This document shows, one piece after another, positions 25,113-34,332 of a stretch of DNA of 64,000 nucleotides. The notes under the pieces were generated by a model. It did no database searches. It saw nothing but the letters and a program-made list of their open reading frames with translations, and was not told where the DNA came from. The stretch is from Candidatus Gastranaerophilales bacterium (GTDB lineage: Bacteria > Cyanobacteriota > Vampirovibrionia > Gastranaerophilales > Gastranaerophilaceae), in NCBI GenBank assembly GCA_944324345.1, contig CALUVT010000002.1:418734-482733 (forward strand). Reading direction: 5' to 3'. Position 1 is the stretch's first letter, and every line of letters starts with the position of its first letter. Made by a program: the position numbers and the translations under genes.

Positions 25113-27911
25113 GTGGTTAGAATAAATTCAATTAATAGTGTAAATAATTATCAGAACAAAAACAAAATCTGCTTTAAAGGTAATAATACTCAAACCAATC
25201 CACAAATAGAGCAATTACCTGATGTTAGCCCTGATTTTGCGATCAAAACGCCTATGGCTTACGTAAAAACAGGAGAAATGGAATTCCCTTACGGGACAAA
25301 AGCTTATTGTTACAAACTTTCTAACGGACAGAAAGTTATAATTGTCCCACAAGAAGGTGAAACTGTTCTGAGAAGTTACGTAAACACAGGCTCAATGAAT
25401 GAACCTGATAAACTTCGAGGAATCAGCCACTATATTGAACACAATTTGTTTAATGGTTCCAAAGGTCTTGAACAAGGAGATTTTTTCAAACAGGTTGACA
25501 AAATGGGTGCATCTACAAATGCATCAACGGGTTTTGCAGAAACAAATTACTATATCAGTTCAAATCTAATAAATAAAGATGACTTGGAAAACAAAATAAA
25601 AATTCACGCATCTATGCTTGAAACCCCTTTGTTTGCAATAGATAAACTTGAAAAAGAAAAAGGTATTGTAAATTCGGAAATAAACATGATTACCTCAGAC
25701 CCTGAAAATCTTGCTATAAATAAGATGCTCAAGAATTTGTACGGTATTAACTCGACATCTACTGACCTTATTGGTGGGACAACAGATAACATCACTAATC
25801 TGACAAGAGAAGATGTTGTAAACTACTATAACAATAATTATTACCCTTCAAATATGGTAACAGTCATAACAGGAGAGGTAAACCCCGATGAAACAATAAG
25901 ACTTATATCAAAATACTTTACATCAAAAAAACAGCCTTCGGGGCAAAGAAAGTTTGAAAAACTTACTCCAATACAAAAAGCCGTAAGAGAAGATATTATA
26001 TCAGATAAAGCTACTGCATCGCATATTGTAGTAGGGTTTAATGGTGCAAATGCAAAAAATATTAAAGATAGGATTTTAGAAGAAGCTGTTATTGAAATTC
26101 TATCTGGCTCTGCCACATCAAGAATTGATAAAAAGATAAAACCATACAATACTGCTTCTCATGCAAATGAAGAAAAGATAAGCTCTAATCCGGAAGACGG
26201 GAGAGCCTTAATATTCACGACTGAATCAGCAGAAGAAAATTCCGAAAAAGTTTTAAAAATAATATTTAATGAGATAGCAAACTTGGCAAATAATCCGCCA
26301 ACAGATGATGAAATGCAAATTGTCAAAAAAAGAATGCTAAACAATTTTTCCAAAATCTTTGAAATGTCATTTGCTACAAATAATGCAATAGGTACAAATA
26401 TTTTAGAAAATAATGAAGACTATTTGAATAATTATGAACAAATTGTGAAATCTATAACTCCACAAGATATAGCTGATGCTGCAAAAAAATATTTCGATAT
26501 AAACAAAGCTTCAGTCACAGTCATCCATCCATCATCTGCAAGTGCAGAAAGTATCAATAAGAATTATAATGAAGCTAAGAAGGTCTCTTTCACAGGAAGA
26601 GAAGAAGCTGTTAATCCTTCTGGAATAAAAGAATACAACATGCCAACTAACAATTTTAGGATAATAACAAACAACAATAAATCCGATAATTGTTACGTTA
26701 GAATGCAATTCTCAACAAGCGGATATAACACCGATAAATACGGTGCAATACTCTTGTTATCCGAACTTTTAAATGAAGGGACAATGAGTAAAAACCAAGA
26801 AGAATTTTTATTAGAGCTTCAAAAATCAGGAATTGGCACAAACTTTATAAGTACGAACAAATCAATCATAGTATTCTCAGAATTTGGAGCAGAAGATATG
26901 GACAAAGCTCTGAAATCTATTAAATCTGTTTTGGATAATCCAAGATTTACGCAAGAAACTTTTGACGAGGTAAAATCAAGGGCAATTGAAAATATTACGA
27001 TATCGGAGAAATCAGCTTTTGATAAACTTGAAAAAGAAGCTTACCCAAATCTTCCTCAAGGAATATCTAAAGAGGAATTGTTACAACAATTAAAGACTTT
27101 GACCTTAGATGATGTAAAAAAACTCTACAATACCATTATGGCTAATGCAAAAGCTTCAATATCAATAACCGCACCGTTTGATAGAAACTCTGATTTAAAT
27201 AATACATTATTCAAAAATATTTCTGATTATAAAAGATTTAATGTATACCAACCTAGAGAACTCCTTGACAAATATCTTCCAAACACACAAACAAAAGTGC
27301 TAACTGACGTAGATAACAAAAATCAAGCTGAAATCATTGAGGCTTTCAAATTTAGAACAAGTAATAATTTAAAAGACGAAATATGTATAAACCTTTTAAA
27401 TACAATTCTTGGGGGAAATACTTCTTCCCGTCTATTTAATGATCTTAGAGAACAGCAAAAACTTGCCTATCATGTAAATTCAAATTACGACATTACAGAT
27501 AATATCGGATTATTATATTTAAGGATAGGAACAACTACAGAAAATAAAGACACTAATGAAATTAGTTTTGACAACGTTCAAAAATCAATAGACGGATTCA
27601 ACAAACATATTCAAAAAATTAAAACAGAAAAAGTTTCACCGGAAGAATTAAATAATGCAAAACTTAGTCTTAAAAATAATATCTTAAACCTTAATAATAC
27701 ATCATTTGATAGAAATACTTCACTATCTTATAACCTGGATACACCGTACGGTATATTCAAAGATAATGAAGCATTCAAAATTATTGATAGCATTACGGAA
27801 GAAGATATTCTAAACACCGCAAACTATATATTTTCAGATAAACCTATCTATTCTATCGTTGCAACAGAAAACACTCTTAAAGCAAACGAAAGCTACCTGA
27901 AATCTTTGTAA
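25113..27911 (+). CDS. M16-family zinc metallopeptidase, two-domain
   Basis: 932 residues in four M16-type repeats (two halves). The inverted zinc site HxxEH is HYIEH near residue 107, and the third ligand Glu falls in the KEKGIVNSEINMI segment, about 75 residues later. The second half (from about 510) lacks a zinc site, as expected for the non-catalytic half, but keeps the R/Y motif region (SRLFNDLREQQKLAYHV). The start is a GTG at 25113. Upstream there is no clear ribosome site. No signal peptide: the N terminus is Asn-rich with CFKGNN. Whether it is exported is unknown. Confidence 0.9.
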   Translation: MVRINSINSVNNYQNKNKICFKGNNTQTNPQIEQLPDVSPDFAIKTPMAYVKTGEMEFPYGTKAYCYKLSNGQKVIIVPQEGETVLRSYVNTGSMNEPDKLRGISHYIEHNLFNGSKGLEQGDFFKQVDKMGASTNASTGFAETNYYISSNLINKDDLENKIKIHASMLETPLFAIDKLEKEKGIVNSEINMITSDPENLAINKMLKNLYGINSTSTDLIGGTTDNITNLTREDVVNYYNNNYYPSNMVTVITGEVNPDETIRLISKYFTSKKQPSGQRKFEKLTPIQKAVREDIISDKATASHIVVGFNGANAKNIKDRILEEAVIEILSGSATSRIDKKIKPYNTASHANEEKISSNPEDGRALIFTTESAEENSEKVLKIIFNEIANLANNPPTDDEMQIVKKRMLNNFSKIFEMSFATNNAIGTNILENNEDYLNNYEQIVKSITPQDIADAAKKYFDINKASVTVIHPSSASAESINKNYNEAKKVSFTGREEAVNPSGIKEYNMPTNNFRIITNNNKSDNCYVRMQFSTSGYNTDKYGAILLLSELLNEGTMSKNQEEFLLELQKSGIGTNFISTNKSIIVFSEFGAEDMDKALKSIKSVLDNPRFTQETFDEVKSRAIENITISEKSAFDKLEKEAYPNLPQGISKEELLQQLKTLTLDDVKKLYNTIMANAKASISITAPFDRNSDLNNTLFKNISDYKRFNVYQPRELLDKYLPNTQTKVLTDVDNKNQAEIIEAFKFRTSNNLKDEICINLLNTILGGNTSSRLFNDLREQQKLAYHVNSNYDITDNIGLLYLRIGTTTENKDTNEISFDNVQKSIDGFNKHIQKIKTEKVSPEELNNAKLSLKNNILNLNNTSFDRNTSLSYNLDTPYGIFKDNEAFKIIDSITEEDILNTANYIFSDKPIYSIVATENTLKANESYLKSL

Positions 27912-27912
27912 A

Positions 27913-28104
27913 TTATATATCTTTATAAGCAAAAACGGTATATACAAGAGCACTTATCCCGACTAAAGAATATACTATCCTTGCTAACAAAGTCATTTCA
28001 CCAAAAATCATAGCGACTAAATCGATATTAAAAAGACCTACAAGTCCCCAGTTTAAGGCACCAATAATAACTAAAATAAATGTGATAAGTTTTAAAATAT
28101 GCAT
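27913..28104 (-). CDS. DUF378-type two-helix membrane protein
   Basis: 63 residues from the ATG at 28104, chosen because CAGGAGG lies about 8 bases upstream; the frame from 28161 adds an implausible 19-residue extension. Two hydrophobic helices occur, with the diagnostic GALNWGLVGLFNIDLV and SLVGISALVYTV. The family has unknown function. It is downstream of gap, separated by a terminator, and converges with the peptidase gene with no gap. Confidence 0.9.
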   Translation of the reverse strand: MHILKLITFILVIIGALNWGLVGLFNIDLVAMIFGEMTLLARIVYSLVGISALVYTVFAYKDI

Positions 28105-28169
28105 AATAATTTCCTCCTGTAAATCATTATTTAAGAATTCAATAATTTTACAATTAGCCACGCAGATAA

Positions 28170-28202
28170 CAAAAAGACCCGCCTTTTAGGCGAGTCTTTT
28201 TA
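28170..28202 (-). terminator. intrinsic terminator of gap
   Basis: On the minus strand AAAAAGACTCGCC, AAAA loop and GGCGGGTCTTTTT give a stem with one mismatch and a T run, just past the gap stop at 28225. The reverse orientation also ends in T residues, so it may act in both directions. Confidence 0.85.
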
Positions 28203-28224
28203 TTTAAAATTACTACTTCAAAAA

Positions 28225-29229
28225 TTATAATTTTGAAGCAACCATCAATGTAGTTTCAGCTAATCTTGTAGAATAACCCATTTCATTATCGTACCAAGAA
28301 ATAATTTTAACTTGGTTACCACCCATTACACGAGTTAACAAAGCATCAACTGTAGACGATTGAGATGTACCAATATAATCAGAAGATACAAGCGGTTCTT
28401 CAGTATAGCAAAGAACGTGTCCGTCAGCACCAGCTTTTAATGCTGCATTAACTTCTTCAACAGTAACATCTTTAGAAAGTTCGAATACAACGTCAACTAA
28501 AGATACATCCGGAGTAGGAACTCTCATAGCGAAACCATCTAATTTACCTTTCAATTGAGGCAATACAAGAGCAACAGCTTTTGCAGCACCTGTTTTTGTA
28601 GGAACAATGTTAAGAGCACCAGCTCTTGCACGACGAGGATCTTTGTGACCAGCATCCAAGATTCTTTGGTCGCCTGTATATGAGTGAACTGTTGTCATCA
28701 AACCTTTTACGATACCAAATTTTTCATCAATAACTTTAGCTACAGGAGCCAAGCAGTTTGTAGTACAAGAAGCCATAGAAATTACATTGTGTTTAGCAGG
28801 ATCGTATTCTTTATCGTTCACGCCCAAAACAATTGTAATATCTTCATTTGTTGCAGGAGCTGAAATGATAACTTTTTTAGCACCAGCATCAATATGAGCA
28901 TGAGCTTTTGTTGCATCTGTGAAGAAACCTGTTGATTCAACAACAACTTCTACACCTAAATCTTTCCAAGGTAATTGAGAAGGATCTTTTTCTGCGAAGA
29001 ATTTAATTTTCTTACCATTAACAATAATACCTTCTTCGTAAGCTTCTACAGAACCTTCGAATTTACCCATAACTGAATCGTGTTTAAACAACAAAGCAGC
29101 TTCTGCAGGTTTCAAACCTGGGTCATTGATTGCTACATAATTAATTTTGTCAAAAATACCTTCTCTGATAGCTGCACGTAATGTGTTACGGCCAATTCTA
29201 CCAAAACCGTTAATTGCTACATTTACCAT
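28225..29229 (-). CDS. gap: glyceraldehyde-3-phosphate dehydrogenase
   Basis: 334 residues, normal length. NAD-binding begins with INGFGRIGRNTLRAA. The catalytic Cys is in ASCTTNCLAP near residue 153, and the His partner lies in the TVHSYTGDQRI segment. It oxidises G3P to 1,3-bisphosphoglycerate in glycolysis, or the reverse. AAAGGAAACACTT precedes the ATG. It is a single-gene unit. The codon use is cleaner than that of its neighbours, as expected of a highly expressed gene. Confidence 0.98.
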   Translation of the reverse strand: MVNVAINGFGRIGRNTLRAAIREGIFDKINYVAINDPGLKPAEAALLFKHDSVMGKFEGSVEAYEEGIIVNGKKIKFFAEKDPSQLPWKDLGVEVVVESTGFFTDATKAHAHIDAGAKKVIISAPATNEDITIVLGVNDKEYDPAKHNVISMASCTTNCLAPVAKVIDEKFGIVKGLMTTVHSYTGDQRILDAGHKDPRRARAGALNIVPTKTGAAKAVALVLPQLKGKLDGFAMRVPTPDVSLVDVVFELSKDVTVEEVNAALKAGADGHVLCYTEEPLVSSDYIGTSQSSTVDALLTRVMGGNQVKIISWYDNEMGYSTRLAETTLMVASKL

Positions 29230-29339
29230 AAGTGTTTCCTTTCTTTTATAAAAACTCTCACATGGCAGTTATAGCACTAACAAAAAAACTAATCAAGTAT
29301 TTACGTCTCCTGAAATATTAAGAAATAGTTAATTTATTG

Positions 29340-29374
29340 TTGCATCATATTTACTATTGTTGTAATATTTTTGT
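29340..29374 (+). promoter_or_regulatory. leaderless promoter of the 29375 gene
   Basis: TTGCAT at 29340-29345, a 17-base spacer, TAATAT at 29363-29368, then only 6 bases (TTTTGT) to the ATG. There is no Shine-Dalgarno. The expected start of transcription falls at the start codon. Confidence 0.65.
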
Positions 29375-29719
29375 ATGAAAGTGACAAACATAAACATTTT
29401 AAATGCAAACTACCCTTCATTTGCTAATAACGAACAAGGTAAAAAATCTTCCTGGCTTGATCGTATCAATACCTATTCAAAAAACTCTGCAGATATGAAC
29501 GATACCATTGTTGTGCCAAGAACCATATTCAAAGGGTACTTGGGGATAATGTTAGGAACAACACTTGTGACACTTGGCGGATTAATTAACAAAAGCACAC
29601 ATCCTAAGGCTTTTAAAAGTACTATGGCAACCGGATTAATTTCTTCCTTATATGGGACTTGGGCTTTTGTAAGACCTTTTATTGTAAAAGATGCCCCAGG
29701 AGTTTCAAAGCATAAGTAA
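29375..29719 (+). CDS. hypothetical protein with two membrane segments
   Basis: 114 residues of unknown function. The Asn-rich N terminus is KVTNINILNANYPSFANN. Hydrophobic segments lie at about 52-70 (GYLGIMLGTTLVTLGG) and 85-103 (ATGLISSLYGTWAFV), and a short basic tail ends VSKHK. It has no ribosome site, and the promoter -10 box is 6 bases before the ATG. It converges with radA with 5 bases between stops. Probably a lineage-specific inner-membrane protein. Confidence 0.72.
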   Translation: MKVTNINILNANYPSFANNEQGKKSSWLDRINTYSKNSADMNDTIVVPRTIFKGYLGIMLGTTLVTLGGLINKSTHPKAFKSTMATGLISSLYGTWAFVRPFIVKDAPGVSKHK

Positions 29720-29724
29720 AATAA

Positions 29725-31092
29725 CTACTGAGCCGAAACACAAGCTGTTATTGCATCTATAAGGCGTTTTACAGGCACAATTTCAATTCTCTTGTCGTCA
29801 ATTTTATTTGCAAAAGGAATGATAGCTTTTTTAAATCCTGACATAACAGCTTCATTCAAACGTTTTTCAATATTATTAACCGGATGGATTTCACCAGATA
29901 ATCCAATTTCACCAATTATAACTGTTTGAGGATCTACAACAACATCCCTTGCACAAGTTGCAACTGCTAAAGCTATACCTAAATCGGCAGAGGGTTCCGA
30001 TACATCAATTCCACCCATAACATTTACATAAACATCCTGTTTGGAAAGATTTAAGCCTACCCGCTTTTCTAGTACAGCAAGAATTTGAAGAACCCTACTT
30101 GTATCTACACCATTTGTTACTCTTCTTGGGCTAGGATACGGAGTAGTTCCAACCAGAGCTTGAATTTCAACTAACAAAGGTCTTGTCCCTTCATTTGTAA
30201 CAACAATTGCACTACCGGGGACAGAAACTTGCGAACGCTCATTCAAAAAAAGTTCATTAGGGTTTGTAACACATTTCAACCCATCAGAGCACATCTCAAA
30301 AATACCAACTTCAGAAGTGTTTCCAAAACGATTTTTCATCGAACGAAGCATCCTGTAGGATTTGTACTTATCACCTTCAAAGTATATTACCGTATCAACC
30401 ATGTGTTCCAAAACCTTTGGACCTGCGATATTCCCATCTTTCGTAACATGGCCTATCACAACAATTGTTATATTTTTTGATTTTGCAATGTGCATCAAAA
30501 GATTTGTACATTCTCTTATCTGAGAAACACTGCCGGCAGAACTTGCAACATTTTGAGAATAAATAGCCTGAATACTGTCTATTACAACAATATCCGGAGA
30601 TATTTCCTCAATTTGTTTTTTTATGTTTTCCATAACTGTTTGAGGATAGACATAAAGGTTTTCAGAACTTATTCTAAGCCTATCAGCTCGCAATTTTAAC
30701 TGACTTGCACTTTCTTCTGCAGAAACGTAAAGAACTTTTTTGCCGTTGCTGCAAAGTTCTCCACTGGTTTGTAAAAGTATGGTAGATTTTCCGATTCCAG
30801 GGTCTCCAGCTATCAATACAAGTGAACCTTGTACCAAACCACCTCCGAGTATCCTGTCAAATTCGGAAATGTTGGTAGAAACTCTTACCTCCTCACCTAT
30901 ATGAATATCTTTTAAGAGTTCAGGTTTTTCGGTATTGACAAATTCTTGCGGCAATTGCTGCTGATTTTTCATGACAAACTGAACTTCTTCGCTCAAAGTT
31001 CCCCAAGCACCGCACTCAGGGCACTTTCCTAAATAACCTGCGGTCTCATAGCCGCACTCTGTACAAACCCATTTTGATTTAACCTTTGCCAT
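29725..31092 (-). CDS. radA: DNA repair ATPase RadA
   Basis: 455 residues from the ATG at 31092. The N-terminal C4 zinc finger is WVCTECGYETAGYLGKCPECG. The RecA-like core has Walker A GDPGIGKST near 92, and the RadA-specific KNRFG motif (SMKNRFGNTSEVG). A C-terminal Lon-type domain follows (PSADLGIALAVA, GEIGLSGEI). RadA drives branch migration in recombinational repair. The start 6 codons inside the longest frame is preferred: a TATAAT lies 6 bases before it, with no ribosome site, so the mRNA is probably leaderless. Confidence 0.96.
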   Translation of the reverse strand: MAKVKSKWVCTECGYETAGYLGKCPECGAWGTLSEEVQFVMKNQQQLPQEFVNTEKPELLKDIHIGEEVRVSTNISEFDRILGGGLVQGSLVLIAGDPGIGKSTILLQTSGELCSNGKKVLYVSAEESASQLKLRADRLRISSENLYVYPQTVMENIKKQIEEISPDIVVIDSIQAIYSQNVASSAGSVSQIRECTNLLMHIAKSKNITIVVIGHVTKDGNIAGPKVLEHMVDTVIYFEGDKYKSYRMLRSMKNRFGNTSEVGIFEMCSDGLKCVTNPNELFLNERSQVSVPGSAIVVTNEGTRPLLVEIQALVGTTPYPSPRRVTNGVDTSRVLQILAVLEKRVGLNLSKQDVYVNVMGGIDVSEPSADLGIALAVATCARDVVVDPQTVIIGEIGLSGEIHPVNNIEKRLNEAVMSGFKKAIIPFANKIDDKRIEIVPVKRLIDAITACVSAQ

Positions 31093-31161
31093 AAAAAGAT
31101 TATATAACAAACAAAAAACTTAAAAAATTTATACATAACAAATAAACATTTTTAAGATATA

Positions 31162-31184
31162 AAGCCGGATTTAAAATCCGGCTT
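31162..31184 (-). terminator. intrinsic terminator after the 31191-32234 gene
   Basis: The inverted repeat AAGCCGGATTT / AAATCCGGCTT (11 bases each, 1-base centre, so effectively a shorter stem with a small loop) lies just past the stop codon at 31191. On the minus strand it is followed by TATATCTT, a weak U tract. Confidence 0.75.
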
Positions 31185-31190
31185 CTTTTG

Positions 31191-32234
31191 TTAATTCTTT
31201 CCTGTTTTGTTTATCAAAGAGACATCGTCAACTCTTAGAGCAAAATACGGCATATCCTTATCAGCTTCTTGCAAGAATAATACAAACGTATCATCAAAAT
31301 AGAATTTTCTAGGTTTTACTCTATCCAAAGGCATAGGCATTGACATTGTTGTTGCAATTGCCGCTTCAGATTTTAACTTCACCCCTTCATTATTCATTTT
31401 AAACTCTACTGTTTCTAAAGCTTTATCTATTGTTATATCAGTATTCTTTATCGGATGATTACATAATTCATCAAATGATTTTTCACTGTAAAGAGATATG
31501 TCAGGGACTTTTAATTCATCTTTTGCCGTAAACTCAAAAGCTCCTTGATATTTAGCTTTCTTCATAAACATGTCTGCATAAAGTCTTTGGAAATTCTTAT
31601 CATCATTTGTTCTATACAAGTACAAAATATCATTACCCTGAGTTGTAACAGAAACGGCAAAATCCTTTGAAGAATTGTAAAACAGTACGTGAACCATTTT
31701 ATCTAAAATAGCATCACTATCTTTATCTATACCAAAATAATTGACTTTTTTGAATGAATGAGCAAATCTTGCAGGTTTTAACTTGTCAAATGCAGTTAAG
31801 AATTTAAAATCTTTTTTCAACATCGCATAAACAAGGTATTTACCTTGAGCAGGAGTCCAGTCTATTGAATTTAAGATACCGCTTGTTTCATTAAATTTTT
31901 CTTTTATAGCTGTTTCAATCTGAACCTTCAATTCCGGAGATATGGCTCCGTAAGTTTTGTAGTAAGAATCTTCAGAAATCTGATCTGCCTTAAAAGTTTG
32001 TTCATTAAGTTGTTTAGCTAATTTAGATTTGTAATCCTCAAACTTGACAGGACCTTTAACAATACCATCCATTAAATCGTTCCAAACAAGTTGGAAAGTT
32101 CCAACCCACAAGCGATTTTGTTGTACCGATTTTGAGTTAAACAACGGCAAAACATCAAGTGTCTGTTCAGATTTTGCAAAAGAACAACAACTTGTTATAA
32201 GAAGTACTGCCACTAAAGTTAATAATTTTTTCAT
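31191..32234 (-). CDS. secreted protein, remotely serpin-like
   Basis: 347 residues. The signal peptide is KKLLTLVAVLLITSCCSFA; the CC near the cleavage site also hints at a lipoprotein, but no clean lipobox is seen. The mature part starts with LWVGTFQLVWND. Near the C terminus, KLKSEAAIATTMSM, then a short loop and FYFDDTFVLFLQEA with DMPYFALRV resembles the hinge/reactive loop and the following strand of serpins. The N-terminal half does not obviously match, so this is only a hypothesis. AAGGAG lies 6 bases before the ATG. A terminator follows. Confidence 0.75.
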   Translation of the reverse strand: MKKLLTLVAVLLITSCCSFAKSEQTLDVLPLFNSKSVQQNRLWVGTFQLVWNDLMDGIVKGPVKFEDYKSKLAKQLNEQTFKADQISEDSYYKTYGAISPELKVQIETAIKEKFNETSGILNSIDWTPAQGKYLVYAMLKKDFKFLTAFDKLKPARFAHSFKKVNYFGIDKDSDAILDKMVHVLFYNSSKDFAVSVTTQGNDILYLYRTNDDKNFQRLYADMFMKKAKYQGAFEFTAKDELKVPDISLYSEKSFDELCNHPIKNTDITIDKALETVEFKMNNEGVKLKSEAAIATTMSMPMPLDRVKPRKFYFDDTFVLFLQEADKDMPYFALRVDDVSLINKTGKN

Positions 32235-32252
32235 ATTTTCTCCTTAAAAATA

Positions 32253-32624
32253 CTAATTGTCATTGATATTCAAAAATTTTAAAAAGCCCTTGAAAAATCC
32301 TTTTGTACTTTTTTCATGAAGGATATTAGCACAGACATAATATTTTTCATAATTTTGTATAATATTTTCCGGAATATCTTCCCCGCGTTCAAGAATATTT
32401 GACAGAAATTCAAGATAATCATCCTGCTCCTCTCTATATAAACTATCACGATTTCTTAAATCTTCATCTGCCTCATAATGAACAAGAGCATGATAAGCCG
32501 CATGAATACTTTTATCCTCAGTATCACGCGGAAAATTCAAAATAGCTTCTCTTACACACATACGAGAAATCAAAACTTGTCTTATTAGAGCTGCGACAAA
32601 AGCTCTGTCTTCAAAAACACCCAT
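32253..32624 (-). CDS. hypothetical protein next to a BlaI-type repressor
   Basis: 123 residues, soluble, no recognised family. It has a helical N-terminal half with CVREAILNFP, and an acidic middle (HYEADEDLRNRD, YREEQDDYLEF). The C terminus GFFKGFLKFLNIND may be amphipathic. It begins 1 base after the BlaI-like stop, so the two are almost certainly translated together; it may be the regulator's target or partner. Confidence 0.68.
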   Translation of the reverse strand: MGVFEDRAFVAALIRQVLISRMCVREAILNFPRDTEDKSIHAAYHALVHYEADEDLRNRDSLYREEQDDYLEFLSNILERGEDIPENIIQNYEKYYVCANILHEKSTKGFFKGFLKFLNINDN

Positions 32625-32625
32625 A

Positions 32626-32967
32626 CTATACTAATAGTTCTTCGGTTTTCTTTTCTACAAATTTTATCAATTGGATATAGCTGCCGTTGAAAAATTGTTC
32701 AGCAACAGTTTTGACAGCTTCCGAAGCCATTTCATTTTTAGTCATAGCAGCCTTATAAAAGAATTTTTTACCAACCTTGTACCTTACAAGAATAGATTTC
32801 ATTGTCAGCCTATCCATAACAGTCTTTATTGTGGTATAAGCTCTTTCAATACCATGAGACGACAAATCATCAACTATATCTTGAATAGAAATATCCCTAT
32901 CCTCATTCATTTCAGTCAATTGCCAGAATGAATTTAATATATCTATTTCAAGTTTACCGCACACCAT
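32626..32967 (-). CDS. BlaI/MecI-family transcriptional repressor
   Basis: 113 residues. A winged-helix domain shows the family pattern: LEIDILNSFWQL, then AYTTIKTVMDRLTMKSILVR, the recognition helix, and FYKAAMTKNE in the hinge. A C-terminal dimerisation helix follows. The start at 32967 is preferred to 33006 because AGAGGAA lies 4-8 bases ahead of it. BlaI family members repress genes for cell-wall defence and are inactivated by a BlaR1-type protease. No BlaR1 or M56 protease gene is next to it, so the inducing route is unknown. Confidence 0.88.
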   Translation of the reverse strand: MVCGKLEIDILNSFWQLTEMNEDRDISIQDIVDDLSSHGIERAYTTIKTVMDRLTMKSILVRYKVGKKFFYKAAMTKNEMASEAVKTVAEQFFNGSYIQLIKFVEKKTEELLV

Positions 32968-33057
32968 ACGTTCCTCTACTTTCTTTTTTATTCTAATTAC
33001 TAACATTGTAACATAAAAAAAATATAATTCAATACATTAATGACAAAAAAGTTACAA

Positions 33058-34212
33058 TCACTGGACATCAAACAGATCTTCTTCTTTTTTGAAATTAGTT
33101 TTTTTCTTCCTTAATTTTTGATTTTTCTTTTTTGTTTTTTCTGGGACTTTTCGATAGGCATTATCAACAGAAATTTTTGTCAATGCTGTACCTGTTCGCC
33201 TGTCATAAAAAGTTAGCCAGAACTTTCTATCCAAATTATCTACCGCAAAAGAAACTTCTCCTACAAATTTATCTCCGGGCTTTATCTGCTTAAACATTAA
33301 CTTTGTATCTCCAAAGATTGATGGGCGAAAAACAGCGTTATAATCATTTACAAGCCCCATATCAAGCCCCGAAAATGTTTTGTCTGAAAGATTAGAAATC
33401 ATAACCGTTAGGGTCATAGTATTAACTTCTCCGAAAGGATCTTTTTCGTGTTTTACGTTGCTTATGTGAATATCAAGCCCCGGGTAAAACAATTCATGTT
33501 GCATCAAGGCTGATTCTTTGTATACGGGAAGAGGGACAGATGTATTAATTTTGACTCTAATCTGATCCCCAGGAGCAATTAAAACATCACTGCCTTTCCT
33601 TATTAAAGCAACACCTAATCCTATAGCCCCACCCAAAGCAGCTCCTCCTGCAAGCGTGTATCCTTGAGATGCAATTGCAGCTTCAAGCCCAAGCCAATTT
33701 AAGGCTAAAAATCCGCCAACAGCACCTCCGGCCAAAGTATATCCTACATCTTGAGCAACTATTTTCGAAGCTTCTGCTACCGGATGCAGTTTTGTAGACA
33801 TTTTTCCTTCAATTGGAATTTCTCTACCATCAGGGGTTACCAGATAATCAAATTCCAAAGAAATCCAGCCTTGTCTGCCCAATCTTTGAGGATCCCCCGT
33901 CTGAGAAATAATTCCGTGAGCAATTGTGCCTTTTGGAATAATAACACCTTTATCTCCCTTGACTTCATCTGTAACCTCAGCAAAAAACTCGTCTCCCTCT
34001 ATGTTTATGTTGCTATCCAAAACCTGAGAGACAGTCATATTTATAACGTCTTTCCGTTCTAAATGTTCAACTTCTCCCGTGAAAAGTTCCTTTTGAAGTT
34101 GTTGTTCGTAAGTGTCAGTTTTTTCTGCATGCCCTTCCAAAACTTCAGCAAAAGCACAAGAATTTGATGAAATAAATGCTATTAAACATAACAAAGCAAC
34201 AATCTTTTTCAT
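33058..34212 (-). CDS. exported protein with TrbI/VirB10-like barrel region
   Basis: 384 residues. The signal peptide is KKIVALLCLIAFISSNSCAFA. Residues from about 65 to 140 (IPKGTIAHGIIS, LVTPDGREIPIEG) read like the IPKG.-..G..LPDGR.I core of VirB10/TrbI-type beta-barrels. It is followed by two Gly-rich repeats YTLAGGAVGG and YTLAGGAALGG, then a beta-rich part with QIRVKINTSVPLPV, and a basic tail (KKKNQKLRKKK). It is not a classical VirB10: there is no transmembrane anchor and no other type IV secretion genes nearby. The -10 box TATAAT lies 6 bases before the ATG with TTGTAT 17 bases up, so probably leaderless. Confidence 0.72.
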   Translation of the reverse strand: MKKIVALLCLIAFISSNSCAFAEVLEGHAEKTDTYEQQLQKELFTGEVEHLERKDVINMTVSQVLDSNINIEGDEFFAEVTDEVKGDKGVIIPKGTIAHGIISQTGDPQRLGRQGWISLEFDYLVTPDGREIPIEGKMSTKLHPVAEASKIVAQDVGYTLAGGAVGGFLALNWLGLEAAIASQGYTLAGGAALGGAIGLGVALIRKGSDVLIAPGDQIRVKINTSVPLPVYKESALMQHELFYPGLDIHISNVKHEKDPFGEVNTMTLTVMISNLSDKTFSGLDMGLVNDYNAVFRPSIFGDTKLMFKQIKPGDKFVGEVSFAVDNLDRKFWLTFYDRRTGTALTKISVDNAYRKVPEKTKKKNQKLRKKKTNFKKEEDLFDVQ

Positions 34213-34247
34213 AACAGAATTATATATTACAAATATCAGAAATACAA
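34213..34247 (-). promoter_or_regulatory. leaderless promoter of the 33058-34212 gene
   Basis: On the minus strand, TTGTAT (-35), a 17-base spacer, TATAAT (34224-34219) and 6 bases (TCTGTT) before the ATG at 34212. No Shine-Dalgarno is visible. Confidence 0.6.
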
Positions 34248-34332
34248 AAATGTAAAAAAATTTTTTAATAGATGTTTTATTTTATAAAAATATGGGCATA
34301 ATAATTTTGTACATAGATTGGAGGAAGCTGAA

